A stretch of DNA of 64,000 nt from Planctopirus ephydatiae. Its GTDB lineage: Bacteria > Planctomycetota > Planctomycetia > Planctomycetales > Planctomycetaceae. A program made the position numbers and the translations under genes. The stretch is taken from the NCBI RefSeq assembly GCF_007752345.1, contig NZ_CP036299.1, positions 1,426,001-1,490,000 of the forward strand, written 5' to 3'. The notes below the pieces were generated by a model, which saw only the letters and a program-made list of their open reading frames with translations, was not told where the DNA came from and made no database searches. Positions 56,999 to 64,000 of the stretch are shown here, in pieces (positions within the stretch are counted from its first letter, which is position 1; the number at the start of each line of letters is the position of its first letter).

Positions 56999-59900
56999 AT
57001 GCCCAACCCCGCCCAGCGTGTGATTGAGACTCATGAAACTCGCCACTTTGGATCTATTCGTGGTGAGTTTGCCATCTCTGAACTCACACAAATCCAGACA
57101 GCTTCTTACCATCGCTTTCTGCAACTGGAGAGTGAGCCACGTGAGCGAGCCGATGACGGTCTGGAGGCGATTCTTCGTGAAGTCTTCCCCATCGAGAGCT
57201 ACGATCAGAAGTATCGCCTGGAGTACATCAAGTACGAACTCGGTAAGCCTCGCTATACACCACTCGAGTGCCGCCAGCTTCGCTTAACCTACGGACGTCC
57301 TTTCCGGGTCTGGCTGCGGTTGATGAAGGAGCAGCCACAGGAAGAAGAAGTTTATCTGGGTGATTTGCCCATTATGATTGGTGGCGGCGAATTTATCATC
57401 AACGGTTCTGAGCGCGTTGTCGTCAGCCAGTTGCACCGATCTCCCGGTGTCGACTTTGTGATGTCAGCCGAACCGGGTGAAAAGAAGACTTTCTCTTGCC
57501 GTGTCATTCCCGAGCGTGGTAGCTGGATCGAGCTCAATATCGGCAAGCGGGACACTCTGAATGTCCGTATTGATCAGTCAGGCAAGTTCAGTGCGATGAC
57601 CTTCCTGCGGGCGATGGATCCTGCATATGGCCGTACCAAAGATCTGGTCAAGCTGTTCCACAACGTGGTGACATTCAAGGTCAGTGACAGCCACTTCGTC
57701 GAGCATGTTGCTGGCAAGCACGCTGCAGACGATATCGTTTATCCAGCCGGTCACGAGCGGATGGGCGAGATCATCTGCGAAGCCTGTCATGTCATCACGA
57801 AGCCACTGGCTGAAGAGATCAAGGAATCGGGGATCAAGACAGTTGATGTCGCCGAGAAGTCGGATGATCCCATCATCATGGACAGTCTGATTGAAGATTC
57901 GACAGCGAGTCATGAAGACGCGCTGCTCCGCATCTACCAGCGTCTGCGTCCAGGCAATCCACCTCAGTTGGAAAAGGCCATGGAGCTCTTCAAAGAGAAG
58001 TTCTTTGACGTGAATCGATATCGGATTGGTCGCGTGGGTCGTTTCCGCGTGAACCGCAAATTTGATCAGGACGTGCCTGATACCGAGATGACTCTTCGTC
58101 CTGAAGACATCATTAACTCGATCCGGTACGTGATGAAGTTGCGAACGGGTGATGCGACAGCCCATGTCGATGATATCGATAACCTGGGCAATCGCCGCCT
58201 GAGAACCATTGATGAACTCGCACAGGAAGAACTTCGCAAAGGCTTCCTGAAGCTCCGCCGCACCGTTCAGGAGCGAATGAGCCTCAAAGACGTGGAAGAA
58301 ATGTCACCACGCTCTTTGATCAATCCGAAGAGTGTCTCGGCAGCGATTGATTTCTTCTTCGGTCGTGGCGAGCTCTCACAAGTGGTGGATCAGACCAATC
58401 CTCTGGCCACGTTGACTCACGAGCGCAGGCTCAGTGCCCTTGGCCCGGGCGGCTTGAACCGCAAGCGGGCGGGCTTTGAAGTTCGCGATGTGCATATTTC
58501 GCACTATGGCCGCATCTGCCCGATTGAAACACCCGAAGGTACCAACATCGGTCTGATTTCGAGCCTCAGCATTTTTGCGAAGGTCGACGATTACGGTTTC
58601 CTTATCACCCCTTATCGCAAGGTTGTGGATAAAAAGGTGACTGAAGAAATCGTCTGGCTGCGAGCCGACGAAGAGTCGCATGTTTACATCGCCCCGGCTG
58701 ATACGCCGGTGCAGGACGACAGGATGCGCGATGAGCGTGTCATGTGCCGTCACCACAACGACTTCCTCTGGCTGCCCGCTTCTCAGGTGAACTATATCGA
58801 CGTCGCACCTTGCCAGATGGTGGGTGTCTCGGCGGGTTTGATTCCGTTCCTAGAGCACGACGATGCCAACCGCGCCCTGATGGGTTCAAACATGCAGCGG
58901 CAGGGTGTTCCTCTGCTGATTGCCGAACCACCCTTGGTGGGGACAGGCCTGGAAGGTCCGGTCGCTCAGAACAGCGGAATGGTGCTCCGTGCTGAGAAAT
59001 CCGGAAAGGTGACTTACGTTGATGGGGATTGCATCGAGATCGATGGCAAGCGTACTCCACTTCGCAAGTACACAGGCCTCAATGAGCGAACCTGTTTGAA
59101 CCAGACTCCTGTCGTCAGAGTGGGTGATAAGGTCAAGAAGGGTGATATCCTTGTTGACAGTGCCGCTGTGGGTGATGGTGAGTTGGCACTGGGACGAAAC
59201 GTGCTGGTTGCGTTTATGTCCTGGGAAGGTTTCAACTTCGAAGACGCGATCATTCTCTCCGAACGTCTTGTGAAAGAAGACGTGTACACGTCGATTCACA
59301 TTGATGAATTCGATGTCGAAGTTCGCGAAACGAAACTGGGTCGAGAAGAGTTCACTCGCGACATTCCCAACGTGAGCGATAAGGCTCTGCGTCATCTGGA
59401 TGATGACGGCGTGATCCATGTCGGTACACGCGTTGAGCCAGGAGATATTCTGGTGGGTAAGGTTTCGCCCAAAGCCAAGACCGAACTGACACCGGAAGAA
59501 AAGCTCCTGCATGCGATCTTCGGACGGGCCGGCGAAGACGTTAAGAACGAATCGCTGGAAGTCCCCAGTGGTGTGGAAGGGATCGTCATTCATACTGAGA
59601 AATTCTCTCGAAGAATGAGTCTCTCGGAAACCGAACGCAAGAAGTTCGAAACTGACCTGAAGCGTGTGGAAGAGTCTGGAAATGACTTGATTGCCGCTGC
59701 TTTCAAGACCTTCCTCACTCATTTTGAAACAGCTCTGGAAAAGAAACTGCAAGACGACGATGGTCGTGATCTTGGCAAGCTCGATGATGCCAAGTTCCTG
59801 GCCACTTATGCCGAATCGTTCCTGCATCGTTTCGAAACCATGGATCTCCGCAGTCCTCAGAAGAAGGCCGATTGCAAGAAGTCCATCAAGGAGTTCTGGG

Positions 59901-60715
59901 GCCCTGTGGAAGAAGCGATTGATGATCGTGACCGCAAGCTGAACACCATGAAGCGTGGCGATGAGTTGCCTAGCGGTGTGCTGCAGATGGTGAAGGTCTA
60001 TGTCGCTCAGAAACGGCAGATCTCTGTCGGTGACAAGATGGCCGGTCGTCACGGCAACAAGGGGGTGATTTCCAAGGTGCTACCTGTTGAGGATATGCCA
60101 TTCCTCGCCGATGGAACACCGGTCGACATCATTCTCAACCCACTGGGTGTGCCCAGCCGTATGAACGTGGGGCAGATTCTGGAAACTCACCTGGGCTGGG
60201 CTGCAGCCAAGCTGGGCTTCCGGGCCAAATGCCCGGTGTTTGATGGCCCTGCTGAAGAAACCATTCGAGATCTGCTCAAACTGGCAGGTCTTCCAGAAGA
60301 TGGTAAGGCTCAATTGCTGGATGGCCGCACTGGTGAGCCGTTTGAGCAGAAGACGACAGTGGGCTATATTTACATGCTCAAGCTCCACCACCTGGTGGAA
60401 GATAAAGTTCACGCCCGCGCCACGGGTCCTTACTCGCTGATTACTCAGCAGCCGCTGGGTGGTAAGGCACGCTTTGGCGGACAGCGATTCGGTGAGATGG
60501 AAGTGTGGGCTCTGGAAGCCTACGGTGCCGCCTATATTCTGCAGGAATTGCTCACGGTGAAGAGTGACGATGTGGAAGGCCGCACGAAGATCTACGAATC
60601 GATGGTCAAGGGAGAAAACACTCTCGAAGCCGGGACACCTGCCAGCTTTGAAGTGCTCAACAACGAAATTCGTGGTCTTTGCCTGAACATGCAGCTGGAG
60701 AAGAGTCTCACATAG
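56999..60715 (+). CDS. rpoB: RNA polymerase beta subunit
   Basis: 1238 residues; AGGA lies eight bases before the ATG. Core signatures are intact: SGELSQ-like region [101 protein letters not shown]. The rifampicin pocket keeps the residues equal to E. coli Gln513, Asp516, His526 and Ser531 but has Thr where E. coli has Asn518. The lineage region between beta domains is short, hence the length below E. coli's 1342. A strong terminator follows 36 bp after the stop, and rpoC does not follow. Confidence 0.98.
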   Translation: MPNPAQRVIETHETRHFGSIRGEFAISELTQIQTASYHRFLQLESEPRERADDGLEAILREVFPIESYDQKYRLEYIKYELGKPRYTPLECRQLRLTYGRPFRVWLRLMKEQPQEEEVYLGDLPIMIGGGEFIINGSERVVVSQLHRSPGVDFVMSAEPGEKKTFSCRVIPERGSWIELNIGKRDTLNVRIDQSGKFSAMTFLRAMDPAYGRTKDLVKLFHNVVTFKVSDSHFVEHVAGKHAADDIVYPAGHERMGEIICEACHVITKPLAEEIKESGIKTVDVAEKSDDPIIMDSLIEDSTASHEDALLRIYQRLRPGNPPQLEKAMELFKEKFFDVNRYRIGRVGRFRVNRKFDQDVPDTEMTLRPEDIINSIRYVMKLRTGDATAHVDDIDNLGNRRLRTIDELAQEELRKGFLKLRRTVQERMSLKDVEEMSPRSLINPKSVSAAIDFFFGRGELSQVVDQTNPLATLTHERRLSALGPGGLNRKRAGFEVRDVHISHYGRICPIETPEGTNIGLISSLSIFAKVDDYGFLITPYRKVVDKKVTEEIVWLRADEESHVYIAPADTPVQDDRMRDERVMCRHHNDFLWLPASQVNYIDVAPCQMVGVSAGLIPFLEHDDANRALMGSNMQRQGVPLLIAEPPLVGTGLEGPVAQNSGMVLRAEKSGKVTYVDGDCIEIDGKRTPLRKYTGLNERTCLNQTPVVRVGDKVKKGDILVDSAAVGDGELALGRNVLVAFMSWEGFNFEDAIILSERLVKEDVYTSIHIDEFDVEVRETKLGREEFTRDIPNVSDKALRHLDDDGVIHVGTRVEPGDILVGKVSPKAKTELTPEEKLLHAIFGRAGEDVKNESLEVPSGVEGIVIHTEKFSRRMSLSETERKKFETDLKRVEESGNDLIAAAFKTFLTHFETALEKKLQDDDGRDLGKLDDAKFLATYAESFLHRFETMDLRSPQKKADCKKSIKEFWGPVEEAIDDRDRKLNTMKRGDELPSGVLQMVKVYVAQKRQISVGDKMAGRHGNKGVISKVLPVEDMPFLADGTPVDIILNPLGVPSRMNVGQILETHLGWAAAKLGFRAKCPVFDGPAEETIRDLLKLAGLPEDGKAQLLDGRTGEPFEQKTTVGYIYMLKLHHLVEDKVHARATGPYSLITQQPLGGKARFGGQRFGEMEVWALEAYGAAYILQELLTVKSDDVEGRTKIYESMVKGENTLEAGTPASFEVLNNEIRGLCLNMQLEKSLT

Positions 60716-60750
60716 TTCTGCAGCTCATACAGTCCATCTTTGTACAGCGA

Positions 60751-60792
60751 AGCAGGGGGATCGGTGCCTGTCACCGATCCCCCTGCTTTTTT
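60751..60792 (+). terminator. Strong intrinsic terminator after rpoB
   Basis: Perfect 16-bp stem, 60751-60766 and 60772-60787, loop CCTGT, followed by TTTTTT to 60792. It ends the ribosomal-protein/rpoB transcription unit 36 bp after the rpoB stop. No A tract on the other side, so it works on the plus strand only. Confidence 0.92.
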
Positions 60793-60936
60793 GATAGGGC
60801 TGTTTTTAAGGCAGCTTCTGGCAATTCAGCAGGCATTCGGCGGAATGCCCTCTGAGCCCTCAATATCAACACACTACGATCATCGCATGAAAATATGGTC
60901 AATCGTACGTCCAAGCGATCTTCAGCCGGACATTCA

Positions 60937-61662
60937 TCAACGCGATGGTTGGCCAGTTCCCTCCTGGAAGCTGGTCTGCTCAATTGCAGGGACTGCCGTC
61001 TCAACATGTTCAGTCGTTAAAGAGGGAGTAGACTGGTCAGGTTTTCCACCAGCGACTTCTTTGGCCTTTTCGGCAGCATAGAAGACATCAAAGTTTCGAG
61101 CGAAAGCATGCTCGAGGGGTGCGTAGTCGTGGCGCCCAAAAAGAGGCATCTTCGACAGAGCTTCTTCACCTGTTTTTCCACGGAACATCACGTCGTACAT
61201 CGTTAACACGCGGCCCGTCCGGTTGAATCCATGCTGGCAATGGACAATCAGCGGATAGTTTGCAGGATCTTTTAGGATAGCAATATGTGGCGCAATCAGA
61301 GAGCTCGATGGATCATCAATATCCGGAAGTGAAAGTTCAATCAGCTTGGCGCCGGCGGCTTCCACAGCCATGCGCTCCTGTCGTGCGCGATCCTGGCCCA
61401 TTTCTCCCGGGCGGCAAAGATTGAGCACGGTCTTCACCTGATGCTTCTGAACAAGTTCAGCCATCACATCGGCTTCCACCCAGCCGCAGCGAATCACTTT
61501 TCCAGGATCGTGAATCGCCACATGCTTGTAGCGATGATGCTGGCGGTAAACCCAGCCGCTCACACCTATGGCCACGATCATCGCCAGAATCAGAATCCAG
61601 CGAAACCGCAGCCGCGAAGCGGCCGGGGTCGTTTCTGTCAAAGTCGTGTTCTCGTTCGTCAT
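60937..61662 (-). CDS. Membrane-anchored Cys-based protein phosphatase (DSP-like)
   Basis: 241 residues from the ATG at 61662, which has AAGGA eight bases upstream. One membrane helix (WILILAMIVAIGVSGWVY) anchors a dual-specificity/tyrosine phosphatase domain with VKTVLNLCRPGE, an Asp-containing loop (SLPDIDDPS) and the P-loop VHCQHGFNRTGR, a complete HCx5R with Cys142. These fold-types hydrolyse phosphotyrosine or other phosphoesters, and this one probably faces the periplasm given its N-terminal anchor. It lies 134 bp after a GT2 gene on the same strand. Substrate unknown. Confidence 0.82.
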   Translation of the reverse strand: MTNENTTLTETTPAASRLRFRWILILAMIVAIGVSGWVYRQHHRYKHVAIHDPGKVIRCGWVEADVMAELVQKHQVKTVLNLCRPGEMGQDRARQERMAVEAAGAKLIELSLPDIDDPSSSLIAPHIAILKDPANYPLIVHCQHGFNRTGRVLTMYDVMFRGKTGEEALSKMPLFGRHDYAPLEHAFARNFDVFYAAEKAKEVAGGKPDQSTPSLTTEHVETAVPAIEQTSFQEGTGQPSR

Positions 61663-61796
61663 GGAAACATCCTTGTCTGCCGCTGACTGGCCCAAATGAA
61701 AGTCTCAATCCTTGAAGCAGCATATGCTTTTGTGACATACCACCCCGGGAGCCTGTCGAGAAACATTCAGTAACAGGTTCGAGTGGACACCAGCAT

Positions 61797-62801
61797 TTAT
61801 GCGGCCCGGCGTGAGCGAGGATCCAGTAGCGGGGCCGGTGAAATGGCGAGTGAAACTGTCTCAAAATTTGTCGTTTTGCGGACAGCATACGTCTGTACGT
61901 TCTGCACCTGAAAATAGATGCGGGAGCAGAGTTCGCTCAGTAAGCCCAGAAAGACAAACTGAATCGCCGCCAATCCGGAAACAGCACTCAACAACAACAG
62001 GGGGTTGCCAGTCATATCATAGTTATAGGCCAGCTTAAGGCCGATACTTGCGAATGCTGCCAGACCGCTGGTGAACATGGCCATCAATCCCATCATCCCG
62101 AAGAGTTTCATGGGGCTGACGGCGTACTGAATCAGATATTTAACGGTTGCCAGATCCAGCAGCACGCGAGTGACGCGGCCCAGTCCGTACTTCGAGACAC
62201 CAAAACGCCGGGCATGATGCCTGGTAACGACTTCGATGCACCGTGCTCCACGCTGCCTGGCAAGAATGGGAATGAAGCGATGCATCTCGCCATAGAGCTG
62301 TAATTCCTTGGCGATTTCGCTGCGAATGGCTTTGAGTGTGCAACCGAGGTCGTGCACCGGGAAACCAGTCACCTTCCCAATCAGCCAGTTGGCACAAATC
62401 GACGGAAGTTTCCTGTGGAGAACTGCATCCTGCCGGTTCTTACGCCAGCCGTGCACGAGATCGTAACCTTCCTCGATTTTCGCCAGCATCATTGGAATGT
62501 CTTCGGGCTCATTCTGCAGGTCGCCATCGATGGTGACGATGACGTCACCAGTGGCTGCCTGAATTCCCGCCTGCATCGCAGCAGTTTGGCCAAAATTCTT
62601 GCGAAACTCGATCAGTTTCACTCGGGAATCTGCCCCAGCAATTTGATCCATGACTTCGGTAGAACCATCGGTGGAACCATCGTTGATGAGGATTAACTCG
62701 CAACTGTGTTGCAGAGGTTCCATCACCCGCATGATGGCGGCATGCAAAAGTGGAAGGTTTTCGAGTTCGTTATAGATTGGAACGACAATCGAAACGTGCA
62801 T
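61797..62801 (-). CDS. GT2 glycosyltransferase with two C-terminal membrane helices (DPM1/GtrB-like)
   Basis: 334 residues from MHVSIVVPIYNE at 62801, with AGGCG eight bases upstream; an ATG nine codons earlier is an alternative. GT-A features: SIVVPIYNELENL, LINDGSTDGS, VTIDGDLQNEPEDI (the DxD region) and the loop VHDLGCTLKAI. Two membrane helices follow (MMGLMAMFTSGLAAFASIGL and LLLLSAVSGLAAIQFVFLGLL). Such enzymes load undecaprenyl phosphate with a sugar. This could feed an ArnT-like enzyme as at 44675, though the genes are 15 kb apart. Confidence 0.87.
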   Translation of the reverse strand: MHVSIVVPIYNELENLPLLHAAIMRVMEPLQHSCELILINDGSTDGSTEVMDQIAGADSRVKLIEFRKNFGQTAAMQAGIQAATGDVIVTIDGDLQNEPEDIPMMLAKIEEGYDLVHGWRKNRQDAVLHRKLPSICANWLIGKVTGFPVHDLGCTLKAIRSEIAKELQLYGEMHRFIPILARQRGARCIEVVTRHHARRFGVSKYGLGRVTRVLLDLATVKYLIQYAVSPMKLFGMMGLMAMFTSGLAAFASIGLKLAYNYDMTGNPLLLLSAVSGLAAIQFVFLGLLSELCSRIYFQVQNVQTYAVRKTTNFETVSLAISPAPLLDPRSRRAA

Positions 62802-63042
62802 ATTAAATCGCCTGTTGCCGACATCCATAGGGCATTTGCATCGCTCGGAATGACATCCATGTCATCGATGCAGGCATTGCCAGTGAATTGGTGAGTGGAT
62901 TGGTTGCTGAGTCGTAAGTCTTGAGTGAGCAGGTTTCCTCGTGAGATTTCCAGACAGAGTTTTGCAGAAGTCGAAGAAAACGTCCAGACCGGCTCCTCGG
63001 TTGAAATGGGTGGTTTCGGCAGTTTGGGAGGAAGTTGCTGAA

Positions 63043-64000
63043 TTACAAAATCGGGGCGAACATGCGAGCCCAGTTTTCCTGGAGCTTCTGCCAGCGGGAA
63101 CGTTTGAACCACAGGCTTTTCTCAATTGGCTCTGCCTGGCGGACATCGATTTCAAACTGCGAGTTGAGCTGCTCGGCAATGCCTTTGTCGTACATTGCGA
63201 CAGCGACTTCAAAATTCAGAAAGACGCTGCGCGAATCGAAATTGGGGCTCCCCACCAGAGAGTACTCGCCGTCCAGAGTCAACGTTTTCGAGTGCAGATA
63301 ACCTCGGTTGTATTCCCAGATCTCAGCACCCGCTCGCAGCAGCGGGCTGTAACTCGACCGGCCCGCCATACGGGTATACCAGTAACCCTTGGCACCAGAG
63401 AGCAGTAATCGCACTTTCACACCCCGCACAGCGGCACACTCCAGGGCCACGACCAGGGCGTTTGTGGGAACAAAGTATCCTGTGGTAATTGTGATGTGAT
63501 GCCGGGCTTCATTGATGGCCGCAAAGAACAGCGCCTGGAATACGCTATCTTCCATATGCGGCCCACCCGAAACCACCTGCGCCTCGACATGACCATGTGT
63601 TTCGGGTCGGGGAAAATCGTCTTGCCACGAGATCTCGCGACCAGTGGCACAATGCCAGTCTTCCGCAAAGATCATCTGCAATTGCAGCACCGAGGGGCCC
63701 ACCAGTCGCAGGTGTGTATCACTCCAGTGGCCAAAATGCGGGACACGACTCAAATATTCGTCACCCACATTCATTCCACCTGTGAAACCGATTTCCCCAT
63801 CGACAATGATGATCTTGCGATGATTACGCAGGTTCAGCGACCACGATTCGAGCCAGCCTCGTCCCGGAACAAACGCCGAAATTTCAATCCCCGCTTCCCG
63901 CATTGGTGCAATAAAGCGGCGGGACAATCTCAATGAACCGATCGAGTCATAAAGAAATCGGACTTTGACACCAGTTCTGGCCTTTTCGATGAGCAGGTCT
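63043..64000 (-). CDS. Cardiolipin synthase-like phospholipase D (partial)
   Basis: The C-terminal ~319 residues are in the window; the gene continues past the right edge. Two HKD motifs are present: NHRKIIIVDGEIGFTGG and LHSKTLTLDGEYSLVGSPNFD. Between them is the typical HITITTGYFVPT and VRGVKVRLLLSG. The reading extends to base 64000 with KARTGVKVRFLYDSIGS, which matches bacterial cardiolipin synthases. These membrane enzymes join two phosphatidylglycerols. The N-terminal membrane helices are outside the window. No promoter can be placed. Confidence 0.88.
   Translation of the reverse strand, partial: DLLIEKARTGVKVRFLYDSIGSLRLSRRFIAPMREAGIEISAFVPGRGWLESWSLNLRNHRKIIIVDGEIGFTGGMNVGDEYLSRVPHFGHWSDTHLRLVGPSVLQLQMIFAEDWHCATGREISWQDDFPRPETHGHVEAQVVSGGPHMEDSVFQALFFAAINEARHHITITTGYFVPTNALVVALECAAVRGVKVRLLLSGAKGYWYTRMAGRSSYSPLLRAGAEIWEYNRGYLHSKTLTLDGEYSLVGSPNFDSRSVFLNFEVAVAMYDKGIAEQLNSQFEIDVRQAEPIEKSLWFKRSRWQKLQENWARMFAPIL

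Noticed and set aside
58886-60052. Minus-strand open frame of 388 codons inside rpoB
   Set aside because: It is antisense to conserved rpoB sequence and has no recognisable protein or binding site.
62881-62894. CAGTGAATTGGTGA, similar to the rplJ-leader repeat unit
   Set aside because: A single 14-base match without tandem structure between the GT2 and cardiolipin synthase-like genes; chance similarity is likely.

Overview
The window looks like chromosomal DNA of a planctomycete, probably of the Planctopirus/Planctomyces group. The grounds are moderate GC, secreted Met/Gly/Pro-rich lipoproteins of a kind I associate with that phylum, an OmcB-like Cys-rich/DUF11 surface protein, very long type IV pilin-like proteins, an EF-Tu whose switch I reads KTVTIAV instead of RGITINT, and an rpoB that is not followed by rpoC. 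This assignment is inference from protein character; no database search was possible.

Layout. (a) 1-4.2 kb: the start of a membrane protein running off the left edge, then three same-strand envelope genes (496, 1901, 2809), two of which share a ~140-residue domain. (b) 4.2-4.6 kb: a convergent gap with two hairpin repeat elements. (c) 4.6-23.2 kb, all minus strand: a type II secretion/type IV pilus assembly block. In transcription order it holds a PilB/GspE ATPase, an 820-bp gap, PilT, a second GspE with an MshEN-like domain, GspF, two GspG-like pseudopilins, GspH-like, GspI/PilV-like, GspJ-like and a giant GspK-like protein of 1600 residues. No secretin or prepilin peptidase is in view. (d) 23.7-32 kb: small membrane proteins, a DUF4112 protein, a GH13 branching-type enzyme, a run of small stress/envelope proteins (DUF1328, a CsbD-DUF883-like fusion, YqjD-like, YqjE-like) and an NrnA-type DHH phosphoesterase. 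(e) 32.2-34.8 kb: a Rieske protein and a cytochrome b fused to a di-haem cytochrome c domain, together a bc-type complex. (f) 34.8-40.6 kb, minus: histidine kinase, response regulator, STAS protein, third GspE and second GspF in what looks like one operon. (g) 41-49.5 kb: xseA, a TPR lipoprotein, an ArnT-like membrane glycosyltransferase, a secreted beta-propeller-like protein and an unusually long signal peptidase I.

(h) 50-60.8 kb: the translation/transcription core, tRNA-Thr(TGT), tRNA-Tyr(GTA), tRNA-Gly(TCC), tRNA-Thr(GGT), tuf, rpmG, tRNA-Trp(CCA), secE, nusG, rplK, rplA, rplJ, rplL, rpoB. The four-tRNA order is the same as in front of E. coli tufB. A strong terminator follows rpoB directly, and no rpoC is present. 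(i) 60.9-64 kb, minus: a membrane-anchored Cys-dependent phosphatase, a GT2 glycosyltransferase and a cardiolipin-synthase-like phospholipase D that runs off the right edge.

The most system-like novelties are the signalling-plus-secretion operon at 34.8-40.6 kb, the enlarged pseudopilin set with calcium-loop motifs at 4.6-16 kb, and the three-gene envelope cassette at 0.5-4.2 kb. Starts were chosen by ribosome binding site and family alignment; alternatives are given where they matter.
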